Shown: piece after piece, positions 25,330 through 34,818 of the stretch | How positions within the stretch are numbered: position 1 is the stretch's first letter | How the letters are laid out: each line of letters starts with the position of its first letter | Assembly: GCF_900069005.2 (NCBI RefSeq) | Contig: NZ_LN831277.1 | Coordinates: forward strand, 266,386-330,385 | Length of the DNA: 64,000 nt | Reading direction: 5' to 3' | From: Paenibacillus sp. GM2 | GTDB taxonomy: Bacteria; Bacillota; Bacilli; Paenibacillales; Paenibacillaceae | Made by a program: the position numbers and the translations under genes | The notes under the pieces: generated by a model | Seen by the model: only the letters and a program-made list of their open reading frames with translations | The model's database searches: none | Told to the model about the DNA's origin: nothing

Positions 25330-25437
25330 GTTTCCGTTTCGATCTTGTAGTCCAATAGCACTGGGTTACGTGAATAGATCATTGTGGCTGCTTGTAAAGG
25401 AGCCGCTTAAATCATGTGTTAATGAAAGGGGTTACAT

Positions 25438-26196
25438 ATGGCGCACATCACGATTGATACAGGATCGCCGACATTGCGAATGACAACTAGTATCCATGTG
25501 ATCTCCCCCGTTGATAGTGGAGCTCTCTCAGACTATACCTTGTATCTGCTGCATGGCGCAGGTGACAATGCGAGCACCTGGCATCGCCTGACGACCGTTG
25601 AGCTGTATGCAGCCCAATATGGCTGCACGGTTATCATGCCGGAGGTAAATCGCAGCTATTACACCGATATGGAGTATGGGCTGGATTACTTCTATTACAT
25701 CACGCAAGAGCTGCCGGCATTTTGCTCCCGTCTGTTTAACCTAAATGAGGATCCGGAGCATACCTTTGTCGCAGGTCTGTCCATGGGCGGGTATGGAGCG
25801 CTTAAGGCCGCCCTGACTTACCCGGATCGATATGCTAAAGCGGTATCGCTCTCCGGGGTAACCGACATGCAGCAGCGTCTTCGCGATCCGAAGATGGAGC
25901 CGGGGATGGCCCGGGAGATGCAGGCTGTCTTTGGAACCGAGCTTCTCGTCAGACCGGAGCAGGACTTATATGCTCTTGCTGCTCAACGGATTAAAGATGG
26001 TGTGAAGCTTCCGGCTTTACTCTGCTGCTGCGGAACGGAGGACCCCTTCATCGGGATGAACCGTGAGTTCGCCGATCATATGCGGTCCACGCCGTTTGAC
26101 TTCAAGTATGTGGAAGGCCCGGGAACTCATGACTGGCTCTTCTGGGAGAAGCATCTTAAGACCGCGTTTGAATTCCTGTTTGATGAAAAGAAATAA
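25438..26196 (+). CDS. Putative esterase, alpha/beta hydrolase (PF00756-like)
   Basis: This 252-residue cytosolic enzyme has Ser115 in GLSMGGYG, an acid in GTEDPFIG and His in GTHDW, giving the full alpha/beta-hydrolase triad. Family members include EstA-type tributyrin esterases and CE1 acetyl esterases that deacylate sugars. It is the first gene of an operon with an LplB/LplC transporter, a binding protein and a GH94 phosphorylase. A role in removing acyl groups from imported oligosaccharide is an inference from that context. Confidence 0.85.
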   Translation: MAHITIDTGSPTLRMTTSIHVISPVDSGALSDYTLYLLHGAGDNASTWHRLTTVELYAAQYGCTVIMPEVNRSYYTDMEYGLDYFYYITQELPAFCSRLFNLNEDPEHTFVAGLSMGGYGALKAALTYPDRYAKAVSLSGVTDMQQRLRDPKMEPGMAREMQAVFGTELLVRPEQDLYALAAQRIKDGVKLPALLCCCGTEDPFIGMNREFADHMRSTPFDFKYVEGPGTHDWLFWEKHLKTAFEFLFDEKK

Positions 26197-26216
26197 GTAG
26201 AGTGAGGGGATGCAAT

Positions 26217-27176
26217 TTGAAACCTGCTGCCATAGGGCCAGACAAAAAAATAAATACTTCTTCTAAACCACGGTCCTGGTTCATGGAAATCTGGAAGCAC
26301 CGGATGACCTATACGCTGCTCCTGCCCGGCTTGATCTGGTTATTTATATTTGCGTATATGCCGATGGGCGGCCTGTCGCTAGCCTTCAAGCATTACAAAG
26401 CAAACATGGGGATCTGGGGAAGCCCGTGGGTAGGCTGGGAGAACTTTAAATATGTCTTCCGTGATCCTACTTTTATTGATGCGATATGGAGAACGTTGTA
26501 CGTCAACATCATCAAGTTCTTGATTTCATTCCCGTTCCCGATTTTGCTTGCTCTTCTACTGAATGAGCTGCGGATGGGCAAGATGAAGAAAGCGTTTCAG
26601 ACCGTATTTACTTTCCCGCAATTCTTGTCATGGATTATCGTATCCGGGATTGTTATCAATGTTCTGTCTTATGACGGTCTGCTGAACAGCGCGCTCTCGA
26701 TGCTTGGGCTGTCGACGATCAATTTCCTCGGCTCGGAGAGAATGTTCCTGCCGATGCTGATCCTAACCGATATCTGGAAGTCAACAGGATGGGGAGCGAT
26801 CATCTTTCTGGCCGCGATCTCCGGGATCGATCAGGATCAATATGAATCAGCGCAGATCGACGGCGCCTCACGAATGCAACAAATATTCAAGATTACGCTT
26901 CCGAACATTCTGCCAACCGTTACGGTCATGTTCATTCTGAATGTGGGTGGTCTGATGTCAGCCGGCTTTGATCAGATCTTCAACCTGGCGAACGCAGCGA
27001 CGCAGAACGTATCTCAAGTGCTGGATGTGTATATTTACCGGATTACGTTCCAGTCTTCGACGGACTTCTCATTCTCAACGGCGGTCAGCTTGTTCCGGTC
27101 ACTGGTCAACATGATTCTGCTGCTGTCTGCGGACCGGGTTGCAAAAATGATGGGCGGAGACGGGTTATTCCGTTAG
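26217..27176 (+). CDS. Carbohydrate ABC transporter permease, LplB family
   Basis: This 319-residue protein has six transmembrane helices and the binding-protein-dependent transport (EAA) loop EsAqIDGASRMQQIF near residue 215. TTG at 26217 is preferred, since GAGGGG lies seven bases before it; an in-frame GTG at 26202 would lie in front of that site. It pairs with the LplC-type permease encoded 19 bases downstream and uses the lipoprotein at 28392 to import oligosaccharides. No ATPase is encoded here, as usual for systems served by a shared MsmX-type ATPase. Confidence 0.92.
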   Translation: MKPAAIGPDKKINTSSKPRSWFMEIWKHRMTYTLLLPGLIWLFIFAYMPMGGLSLAFKHYKANMGIWGSPWVGWENFKYVFRDPTFIDAIWRTLYVNIIKFLISFPFPILLALLLNELRMGKMKKAFQTVFTFPQFLSWIIVSGIVINVLSYDGLLNSALSMLGLSTINFLGSERMFLPMLILTDIWKSTGWGAIIFLAAISGIDQDQYESAQIDGASRMQQIFKITLPNILPTVTVMFILNVGGLMSAGFDQIFNLANAATQNVSQVLDVYIYRITFQSSTDFSFSTAVSLFRSLVNMILLLSADRVAKMMGGDGLFR

Positions 27177-27195
27177 GAAAGGAGTGTAGTGATAG

Positions 27196-28098
27196 ATGAG
27201 TACGAAAGCTGCGAAACGACATAAATTTCGGGCCGGAAAAATGACGCTTCTGGATTATTTTCTGCTGGTTCTGTTGACGGTATTGTCCTTGATGATCATC
27301 ATTCCGTTCTGGAACGTGATTATGATCTCGTTCGCGACCCAGAAGGAATATGCGGATAATCCGATGTTGATGTGGCCGAAGCACCCTACGCTGGATGCTT
27401 ATCGGGCGCTATTCCAAGATGGAAGACTTCTCGGGGGCTTCCTGAACACGTTCAAGATCTTGCTCGTTGGCTTGCCGCTCAGCTTGTTCCTGACAAGCAC
27501 GATGGCCTATGGCCTAAGCCGAAATAAGTTTCCGGGCAAGAAAGGCATTTTCTTCATCGTCCTGTTTACGATGATATTTAACGGTGGGATTGTTCCGCTA
27601 TACCTGGTTATGAAGTCGCTCCACCTGACCGGATCGCTCTGGTCCGTCATCTTGGTAGGAAGCTTCAGCGCCTTCAATATGATACTGATGATGAACTACT
27701 TCCAGGGTCTGCCGGAATCGCTAATGGAATCGGCGAGACTTGATGGCGCTGGGGAATGGAAGATCCTCTTCTCCATTGTGCTGCCGCTTGCCGCTCCGAT
27801 TATGGCGACAATTACTTTGTTCTACGGCGTTGCCTTCTGGAACGGATGGTATGATGCGATGATCTTCCTGCGCAAGGCGGAGCAGCTCCCGCTGCAGAAC
27901 GTACTGCGAACCATCATTGTAGAATCCACCACGAATGTATCCAACGCTTCCAGTGTAGATGCCTTGTCCAAATCAGGCTTCTCCACAGGCATGAAGATGG
28001 CCTCGGTCTTTGTATCGATGCTGCCGATTATGTGCTTCTTCCCGATGCTGCAGAAACACTTTGCCAAAGGGGTGTTAACAGGGGCAATCAAGACCTGA
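27196..28098 (+). CDS. Carbohydrate ABC transporter permease, LplC/YtcP family
   Basis: This 300-residue six-helix permease has the EAA loop ESARLDGAGEWKILF near residue 180 and the C-terminal PMLQKHFAKGVLTGAIK typical of LplC/YtcP proteins. AAAGGAG precedes the ATG at 27196. It forms a heterodimer with the preceding permease. The 293 bases to the next gene contain a diverged MITE-like repeat. Confidence 0.93.
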   Translation: MSTKAAKRHKFRAGKMTLLDYFLLVLLTVLSLMIIIPFWNVIMISFATQKEYADNPMLMWPKHPTLDAYRALFQDGRLLGGFLNTFKILLVGLPLSLFLTSTMAYGLSRNKFPGKKGIFFIVLFTMIFNGGIVPLYLVMKSLHLTGSLWSVILVGSFSAFNMILMMNYFQGLPESLMESARLDGAGEWKILFSIVLPLAAPIMATITLFYGVAFWNGWYDAMIFLRKAEQLPLQNVLRTIIVESTTNVSNASSVDALSKSGFSTGMKMASVFVSMLPIMCFFPMLQKHFAKGVLTGAIKT

Positions 28099-28109
28099 TA
28101 ACCAATAGA

Positions 28110-28360
28110 TTTTTAGTCTGCTTTTGATCACGAAGTGAATCAGGAAGCGAATTTGGCATCGAAATCTAGAATTCAGCGGGGCCCAGGCAGATGCTTGTAA
28201 GTCGTGTTTGCTGCAGAAACATCTCAGGTGCTGCGTACTTACTGCAAACAAGTGCTTACGAAGTTGTTTTCTTCGGAAGCGCACGTAGCTCCGCTCTTCG
28301 AGCCCTGGCTTGATTCAGCCTTCTCGGTGCTGAAAACGGAACTTCCGGAGCGAGACTTGT
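28110..28360. repeat. MITE-like element, copy B (diverged ends)
   Basis: Internal blocks match copy A (ACATCTCAGGTGCT near 28216, GCACGTAGCTCCGCT near 28282). The terminal repeats have decayed. It fills the gap between the permease and binding-protein genes. Confidence 0.55.
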
Positions 28361-28391
28361 AACCAAAATCTTATTAACACGGGGGTAAAGT

Positions 28392-29999
28392 ATGAAAACG
28401 AACAAAAAGTTGTCAGTAAAACCTCTTCTGGCCGTCGTACTTGTACTAACGATGATGCTGACGGCATGCTCCTCGAAGCAGGATAATGCGTCTAATGGTG
28501 CAGGCAATGCCAAGGATGAGAACGGTGGATACAAAGATAAGTTGAAAATCTCCACCGCACAGTTGACCGAAGTGAAGGACGGACAGATGAATAATGAGTT
28601 CCACAAATTCTGGACGGACAAGTTCAATATCGAGTGGGATTACAACTATGTACAATGGGATTCCTGGGCTGAGAAGCTGCGCCTCTGGATCAACTCCGGT
28701 GACCTTCCGGATGTAGCTAGCTGGAATTATGTACACGGCGATTTCATGAACTATGTAGATCAAGGCCTTCTATATAAATTCCCGGATGATTGGAAGGAAC
28801 GCTGGCCGAATGTTGCGGCAGCATACAAGCTGACTGGACTTGGAGACAAGCTGGAAGAATTGACAGGCGGTACTTACATCCTGCCAAAACCAGTGTACTT
28901 CGAGAATAAACCTGCGGATCCGCTAACGAACCAAATCGGTGTTATTGCACTTCGTAAGGATTGGGCAGAGGCCGTTGGCTTTGAGCTGAAGGATGCTTAT
29001 ACAACTAGCGAATTGATGGAATATGCCAGATTGGTCAAGGAGAAGGACCCCGGCAAGGTGGGCTCGAAGCTCGTTCCGATCTCCTACAACGCGGATGACG
29101 CGCTGACAAATATCATTATGGCGAACAGTGAGCACTCTCGTGTGGAGTCTGCATTCTACAAAGGTGAGGACAGCAAATTCCATTGGGGTCCTGCTGACCC
29201 AGAGACGCTGACAGGTCTTAAATTAATGCAACAAGCTTATAAGGAAGGCCTCTTGAATCCGGAATTCTACACTTGGAAGAACAACGAAGGCAGCGATAAC
29301 TTCAGAGTGAAGGGTGTAGCGGCTATGACAAGTCTGGGCGGCCTGGCGTCTTACAGAAAAGACATGGATACGCAAATGAAGAAGAACCTCGGTGTAGACA
29401 GCGACGAGCTTGTTCATACAGCTATCGTGCTTGGGGATGACGGCAAGTACCGCAACCTGGAACAGCCTAACTTCTGGTCCTCGTTGATCTTCTCCCCGGA
29501 TATCAGCAAGGAGAAATTCGAGCGTATCATGGATCTGATTGATTACTCGACAAGTAAGGAAGGCCAATTGCTGCTGAATATGGGCTTCGAAGGCACGGAC
29601 TGGAAATATGATGATAACAACGAACTTGTGAGCTTGCTGCCGGAAGGAACTTCTCTGGAAGATAAATATCCAGCTCGTTTTGAAGGCTTGTATGTTCTTG
29701 GCGATGACTTCAGCATTATTAATCCAGCTATCAAGAAGGAATATCGGGATAGAGCTGTGAAGCTTTATCAAGATAAGGCGAAGCTGGGCGTAGAAGGCGG
29801 CAAGCTGGCGGTCTACGATTGGGATGTGCAATTGTATGACTCCAAGGCGAAGAGCCAGGCGTCGTTCGAATATCAAAATGAATATGCCAACTTGATTTTG
29901 CAGCCGGGTGATTTGGAGGCTAACTGGAAGAAATGGGTTGAAAGCAAGCAATCTTTGGTTCAACCGGTTCTGGAAGAGCTGAACAATTTGAATAAATAG
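28392..29999 (+). CDS. Extracellular sugar-binding lipoprotein, LplA family
   Basis: This 535-residue precursor has the lipobox MLTAC (Cys26) followed by a Ser/Asn-rich linker. The mature protein is a large family-1-type solute-binding fold with many aromatic residues suitable for sugar stacking. It delivers oligosaccharide to the two permeases encoded upstream. By context with the GH94 enzyme downstream the ligand may be 1,2-beta-glucooligosaccharides, as for the Listeria innocua system; this is inference. GGGGGT precedes the ATG. Confidence 0.9.
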   Translation: MKTNKKLSVKPLLAVVLVLTMMLTACSSKQDNASNGAGNAKDENGGYKDKLKISTAQLTEVKDGQMNNEFHKFWTDKFNIEWDYNYVQWDSWAEKLRLWINSGDLPDVASWNYVHGDFMNYVDQGLLYKFPDDWKERWPNVAAAYKLTGLGDKLEELTGGTYILPKPVYFENKPADPLTNQIGVIALRKDWAEAVGFELKDAYTTSELMEYARLVKEKDPGKVGSKLVPISYNADDALTNIIMANSEHSRVESAFYKGEDSKFHWGPADPETLTGLKLMQQAYKEGLLNPEFYTWKNNEGSDNFRVKGVAAMTSLGGLASYRKDMDTQMKKNLGVDSDELVHTAIVLGDDGKYRNLEQPNFWSSLIFSPDISKEKFERIMDLIDYSTSKEGQLLLNMGFEGTDWKYDDNNELVSLLPEGTSLEDKYPARFEGLYVLGDDFSIINPAIKKEYRDRAVKLYQDKAKLGVEGGKLAVYDWDVQLYDSKAKSQASFEYQNEYANLILQPGDLEANWKKWVESKQSLVQPVLEELNNLNK

Positions 30000-30055
30000 G
30001 ATACCGCTTCAATCCGATTCAGGCTGAGGCGAATGTCCGCAGTCCGAGTCAATGG

Positions 30056-30094
30056 AACCCGGCATGCAGGATAGGATGCAGCCGGGTTTCTTTT
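30056..30094 (+). terminator. Terminator or attenuator after the binding-protein gene
   Basis: AACCCGGC-A-TGCA (30056-30068) pairs with TGCA-GCCGGGTT (30077-30088), followed by TTTCTTTT. It would lower transcription of the phosphorylase gene relative to the binding protein. Confidence 0.8.
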
Positions 30095-30121
30095 CATGAA
30101 GGATAGGAGGAATATAGAGAT

Positions 30122-33100
30122 ATGGCAGCCACCATTACAGATTCGAAATATAACATTCAGGCCGGAGATCTGAGCTTTACTTTTTGGGAGAGCGGAGATT
30201 TGCATCAGGCTGTTAGTGGTTCAACCATGATCAATCAGCTTGTGACTAGTCCTGTGGAAGGGTCCCTGAACAATATCTACTTGCGCGTTCATAGTCAATC
30301 AGGTATTTCCTTTTACCCGTTGCTGGGTATTCACTCGGGAAGTACAGTAAACGTTGGCAGGGATCGTATTGTGTGGGAAGGAGCTGCCGCCGGGGTAGAA
30401 TACCGCGTCATCTTCGCATTGTCGGCTCAGGGCATCTGGTTCTGGGATGTAACGGTTAAGGGCAAGGGCGTTACTGTAGACGTGATTTATGGGCAGGATA
30501 TCGGCAATGCTGATATCGGAGCTGTACGTAGTAATGAAGCATATTTATCGCAATATATAGATCATTCCGTATTCGAAGATAAGGACTATGGCTATGTCGT
30601 CTGCTCCAGGCAAAATATGCCGCAAAGCGGAGGCTTCCCTTATTTACAGCAGGGCTCGCTAACCCGTGCAACGGGGTTCTCTACGGATGGATTTCAATTT
30701 TTCGGGCTCTCTTATAAAGAGACCAATGTGCCATCCTGCTTGAGCGAACCTGGATTGGCTAATGAGATCTATCAATATGAATTCGCATATACAGCGCTCC
30801 AGTCGGAGTTGGTCTCGCTAGATGGCGAAGCGCGCTTTGTGTTCTATGGTCTTTTCAAGGTAGATCATGCGGCCGCTGTGACGGAGTTGGAATATAAAGA
30901 AGAAGTTGTCAAGGCATGGCAGGCTTACAATTCGGAAGCGGGAAGTAGCGAACTGAGACGTTTACAACCTATGCGTTTCAAGCCGGAATTCGGTCAACCC
31001 GTTCAAACTCTTGCTATGACGGAAGAAGAAGTAAATGCCATGTTCCCAAGCTCCTTGAGACATCAAGAAGAACGCAAGGATGGACAGCTGCTCGCTTTCT
31101 TCACCGAAGCTTATGAGCATGTGATCCTGAAGGAGAAAGAACTGCTTGTTGAACGTCCGCATGGGCATATCCTGATGAACGGCAACAATGTAGAGCTGGG
31201 AGCTAAGGTGGTTACAACGACCTCATACATGTACGGTATTTTCAATTCTCATCTTGTTGTGGGCAATACGAACATCAATAAAATGATGAGCAACGCCCGC
31301 AACGCGTTGAACGTTCCGAAGGCAGCCGGACAGCGGATCTATGTAGAGCTCGGAGGCGAATATCGTCTGTTGACAATGCCATCCATGTTCGAGATCGGCT
31401 TCAATTATGTACGTTGGCATTATAAGTTATCCGATGATGTGCTGGTGATTACCAATTATACAGCTGCGGAATTGCCGGTCGTTCGGTTGCATGTGAAGTC
31501 GCAGAATGGGAAGAAGTACAAATTCCTGGTGACTAACCAAATTACGATGGATGTTAATGAATATGGGGCTTCGGTTCGTATGACTAAGGAGCAGGGAGTT
31601 CTGACGTTCTATGGCGGCCAGGATGAGATTCGTGCCCAGGCTTACCCGAACCTGAAATACCGGATGCAGGTGCATGGAACTGACGTCAAAATTGGCGATG
31701 AGGCTATGCTAATAGACAGGGTTCCTTCCGGCTCAGCCTCGCTGGTGAATATGAAGCTGGCATCTACAAGCGAATGGAGCCTTACCATACAAGGGCTGCT
31801 TGAAGGTGAAGAGATCGCTATGGACGCGATATCGAATGCAGAGGCAGAGATCGAGGCTTACCGCAGCTTCCTGAATCAAGTCATGAACGGGTTCCGTCTT
31901 AGAGATGCGGACGGGCAGGATCGGGATGATTTGTTCAAGTTCAATGCACTGGCCTGGTGGTATACGCACAATATGCTGGTCCACTATTCTGTGCCTCATG
32001 GACTGGAGCAATACGGGGGCGCAGCTTGGGGAACACGCGATGTATGCCAAGGTCCAACGGAATATTTCATGGCCACACAGAAGTTCGAACAGGTACGCGA
32101 TATTCTGTTGACGGTATACAGCCATCAATTTGAAGATGACGGGAACTGGCCGCAGTGGTTCATGTTTGACCGTTATGCTCAGATACAGCAGGAGGAGAGT
32201 CACGGCGATATTATTGTCTGGCCGTTGAAGGTGCTTGGCGATTATTTAGCGGCTACACAGGACTATGGCATTCTGGAGCAGTCTGTTCCCTATACAGTGA
32301 AGGGAAGCTTCCGCTTTACTGATCAAACCTATACGATCCTGGATCATATGAATCGGGAACTCGATTATATCCGCAGCCATTTCCTGCATGATACGCATTT
32401 ATCCTCATATGGGGACGGGGATTGGGATGATACGCTGCAGCCAGCAAATGCACAGCTGAAGAAGTACATGGTCAGCAGCTGGACCGTTGCTCTGACATAC
32501 CAGTCTCTGAATCAATTGTCCAAGGCATTGACGTCTGTTCAGCCCAATTTGGCTGCTGAGCTTGCGGAGATGACCCACCGGATCAGACAAGATTATTATC
32601 ATTATATGCTGCAGACGGATGTGATCCCGGGCTTCCTCTACCTGGAAAATCCCGAATCCGTGAAGCTGATGCTGCATCCTTCGGATACGGAGACAGGCAT
32701 CCAATATCGTCTGCTTCCAATGACTCGCAGCATGATTGCCGAGCTGCTTGACCCGCAGCGCGCGGCGTCACATTATCAGCTCATTAAGGAAAGGCTGTAC
32801 TTCCCGGACGGCGTGCGCTTGATGAATCGTCCCGCTCAGTATGCCGGTGGAGTCAGCACGCATTTCAAACGGGCGGAGCAAGCGGCCAACTTTGGCCGTG
32901 AGGTCGGACTTCAATATGTCCATGCTCATATCCGCTTTGTAGAAGCTATGGCTAAGCTGGGACATGCGGAGGACGTATGGCATGGACTGCAGGCTATTAA
33001 TCCTGTAGGCATCCAGGATGTGGTTCCAAATGCAGAAATCCGCCAGAGCAATGCCTACTTCAGCAGTTCGGACGGGAAGTTCAATACGAGATATGCTGCT

Positions 33101-33484
33101 CAGACGGACTTTGAACAGCTGCGCAGCGGCGAGGTTCAGGTTAAAGGTGGGTGGAGAATCTACTCCAGCGGCCCAGGGATCTATATGAATCAGCTGATTT
33201 CCAATGCGCTTGGAATTCGCCAGGAGCAGGGGGATCTTGTGCTTGACCCGGTATTGCCGACCGGGCTGGATGGATTGCACTTCGATTTCCAATATGCCGG
33301 AATGAAGATTACTTTCATCTATCACATAACCGGCGGACCGGTGAACGCCGTGGCTCTCAACGGCAAACATATAGATACAGAGAGACTGACGAATCCTTAT
33401 CGTCAAGGCGGAATACGGTTATCCAAATCCGACTTCGAACAGGCGATGAATCAAGAGGATAATATTATCGACATTTTCATGTAA
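30122..33484 (+). CDS. GH94 glycoside phosphorylase, probably 1,2-beta-oligoglucan phosphorylase
   Basis: This 1120-residue protein is far longer than cellobiose phosphorylases (about 800) but matches 1,2-beta-oligoglucan phosphorylases (about 1100), which carry an extra N-terminal region. Signature sequences include WGTRDVCQGPTEY near residue 635, GNWPQWFMFD near 675, HGDIIVWPL near 695, and the acid motif DWDD at residues 767-770, corresponding to DWND in GH94. It has no signal peptide. The inferred reaction is phosphorolysis of sophorooligosaccharides to glucose 1-phosphate. It is preceded by LplABC-type transport genes and followed by a LacI regulator. Confidence 0.78.
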   Translation: MAATITDSKYNIQAGDLSFTFWESGDLHQAVSGSTMINQLVTSPVEGSLNNIYLRVHSQSGISFYPLLGIHSGSTVNVGRDRIVWEGAAAGVEYRVIFALSAQGIWFWDVTVKGKGVTVDVIYGQDIGNADIGAVRSNEAYLSQYIDHSVFEDKDYGYVVCSRQNMPQSGGFPYLQQGSLTRATGFSTDGFQFFGLSYKETNVPSCLSEPGLANEIYQYEFAYTALQSELVSLDGEARFVFYGLFKVDHAAAVTELEYKEEVVKAWQAYNSEAGSSELRRLQPMRFKPEFGQPVQTLAMTEEEVNAMFPSSLRHQEERKDGQLLAFFTEAYEHVILKEKELLVERPHGHILMNGNNVELGAKVVTTTSYMYGIFNSHLVVGNTNINKMMSNARNALNVPKAAGQRIYVELGGEYRLLTMPSMFEIGFNYVRWHYKLSDDVLVITNYTAAELPVVRLHVKSQNGKKYKFLVTNQITMDVNEYGASVRMTKEQGVLTFYGGQDEIRAQAYPNLKYRMQVHGTDVKIGDEAMLIDRVPSGSASLVNMKLASTSEWSLTIQGLLEGEEIAMDAISNAEAEIEAYRSFLNQVMNGFRLRDADGQDRDDLFKFNALAWWYTHNMLVHYSVPHGLEQYGGAAWGTRDVCQGPTEYFMATQKFEQVRDILLTVYSHQFEDDGNWPQWFMFDRYAQIQQEESHGDIIVWPLKVLGDYLAATQDYGILEQSVPYTVKGSFRFTDQTYTILDHMNRELDYIRSHFLHDTHLSSYGDGDWDDTLQPANAQLKKYMVSSWTVALTYQSLNQLSKALTSVQPNLAAELAEMTHRIRQDYYHYMLQTDVIPGFLYLENPESVKLMLHPSDTETGIQYRLLPMTRSMIAELLDPQRAASHYQLIKERLYFPDGVRLMNRPAQYAGGVSTHFKRAEQAANFGREVGLQYVHAHIRFVEAMAKLGHAEDVWHGLQAINPVGIQDVVPNAEIRQSNAYFSSSDGKFNTRYAAQTDFEQLRSGEVQVKGGWRIYSSGPGIYMNQLISNALGIRQEQGDLVLDPVLPTGLDGLHFDFQYAGMKITFIYHITGGPVNAVALNGKHIDTERLTNPYRQGGIRLSKSDFEQAMNQEDNIIDIFM

Positions 33485-33509
33485 GTTTTTGGCGATCTTT
33501 ATAGAGGTT

Positions 33510-33660
33510 GTTCAAAAAGTCTACTTTTGATAAGAAAACCGATCGAATTCATTTAAGGATGAGTTGACCGCGGTTCAAAGGCAGGTTTTCTTGCGATATA
33601 GAATTTCATCAACTCCAGGAGTGAGCTTGGCTTCAATCATACGACCATGAGTTCAGCCTT
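33510..33660. repeat. MITE-like element remnant, copy D
   Basis: It starts GTTCAAAAAGTC followed by TACTTTTGATAAG, the end sequence of this repeat family (compare 42416 reading leftwards). The opposite end is not recognisable. It lies between the GH94 and lacI-type genes. Confidence 0.5.
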
Positions 33661-33697
33661 ATGTCTTTGGTTGAGAAGATGAAGGAGCGAGGGTAAA

Positions 33698-34690
33698 TTG
33701 ACAAGCATTAAAGATATTGCCAAAAAGGCTGGCGTCTCCATCTCGACAGTATCCTATGCACTTAATGGCAGCAGCAAAGTGACGGATGAGACACGGTCCA
33801 GAATTCTTCATGTCGCCAACGAATTGAATTATATCCCCAACGCAGCAGCAAGAACGTTGAAGAAGAAGGAGTCGCGGATACTCGGCGTGTTCCTGACCGA
33901 CTTCAGGGGGGATGTGTATGGAGAACTGCTTGATGGGATGAAGGAGGTATGCAATTCGCAGGGCTATGACCTGATCGTATGCAGCGGTGAGCAATCTCAT
34001 CGTATGCTTCCGGAACGGATGATTGATGGTGCAGTCATTCTTGATCATACCTTCTCCAGCGAGGAGCTGCTTAAGCACGCACAGCGCAACCACAAGATCG
34101 TCGTATTGGACCGGGAGCTGGAGCATCCGAACATTAATCAGGTGCTGCTGGATAATAAAGCGGGGGCGACTCTGGCCACAGAATACCTCGTTGAACAAGG
34201 GCATAAGAAGATTTATGTCGTAACCGGCCCGGACGATTCGTTCGACTCGATTCAACGGATGAAGGCAGTTAATCTGGTTGCGAGTCGGGCCGATGATGTG
34301 GAATGGATTGAGCTGCCCGGAGATTTCAAGAAGAGCGGTGGCGAGAGGGCGGCTGACCGAATTATTCAGGAGTACACCGAGCCGGTTGCCGTCTTTTGCC
34401 TGAATGATGAGATGGCGATCGGACTGTGCAACCGTCTGGCCGATACGGATTTCACCATCGGCGAGCATGTGCACTTGATCGGCTTTGATCACATTGAGCT
34501 TAGCCGATATATGCAGCCGCGATTGGCCACGATTGATTACTCCAAGCGTAAATGGGGCGCGCTCGCTGCCGAACAGCTCATCAAGATTATATCCGGAGAG
34601 GCTGTTGAGCATGAACGGATTTATGTAACGCTAGTGCAAGGGTCTTCCGTTGGTCGCGGACCCAAGCGGAGTATGATGTATACGAACTAA
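33698..34690 (+). CDS. LacI-family transcription regulator of the sugar cluster
   Basis: This 330-residue protein has a LacI helix-turn-helix at the N-terminus (SIKDIAKKAGVSISTVSYAL) and a periplasmic-binding-like effector domain. The start is TTG at 33698, with GAAGGAG at 33681-33687. Its predicted operators, AAACG-centred palindromes, occur at 24952, 25174 and 25320 in front of the esterase operon and the divergent serine hydrolase gene. The inducer is probably the imported oligosaccharide or its breakdown product. Confidence 0.9.
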   Translation: MTSIKDIAKKAGVSISTVSYALNGSSKVTDETRSRILHVANELNYIPNAAARTLKKKESRILGVFLTDFRGDVYGELLDGMKEVCNSQGYDLIVCSGEQSHRMLPERMIDGAVILDHTFSSEELLKHAQRNHKIVVLDRELEHPNINQVLLDNKAGATLATEYLVEQGHKKIYVVTGPDDSFDSIQRMKAVNLVASRADDVEWIELPGDFKKSGGERAADRIIQEYTEPVAVFCLNDEMAIGLCNRLADTDFTIGEHVHLIGFDHIELSRYMQPRLATIDYSKRKWGALAAEQLIKIISGEAVEHERIYVTLVQGSSVGRGPKRSMMYTN

Positions 34691-34743
34691 AAAATGACCC
34701 GAGTTGAGACACTTCTAACCAGTGCTTTCGTTCGGGTCATTTT
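34691..34743. terminator. Bidirectional terminator between lacI-type and nirC genes
   Basis: AAAATGACCCGA (34691-34702) is exactly complementary to TCGGGTCATTTT (34732-34743). Runs of A and T at the ends suit both convergent genes. Confidence 0.85.
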
Positions 34744-34818
34744 GTAGTTGGGGGACTTTGACCAAGCTTCATGGATGGTTACAGCTTGACTAACAACATA
34801 ATGAATCGTCCATTTACA

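Larger units (their letters stand above)
24918..25437. other. 520-base divergent promoter region with LacI-type operators
   Basis: No gene is seen. It contains a minus-strand promoter with an operator (24949-24977), a plus-strand consensus promoter (25141-25169), an operator over its start site (25174-25187) and a third operator in the 5' leader (25320-25329). The esterase ribosome site AAAGGGG is at its right end. Confidence 0.75.

Noticed and set aside
25238..25483. Small gene in the leader before the esterase
   Set aside because: It overlaps operators and the esterase start in another frame, without a ribosome site or recognisable product.
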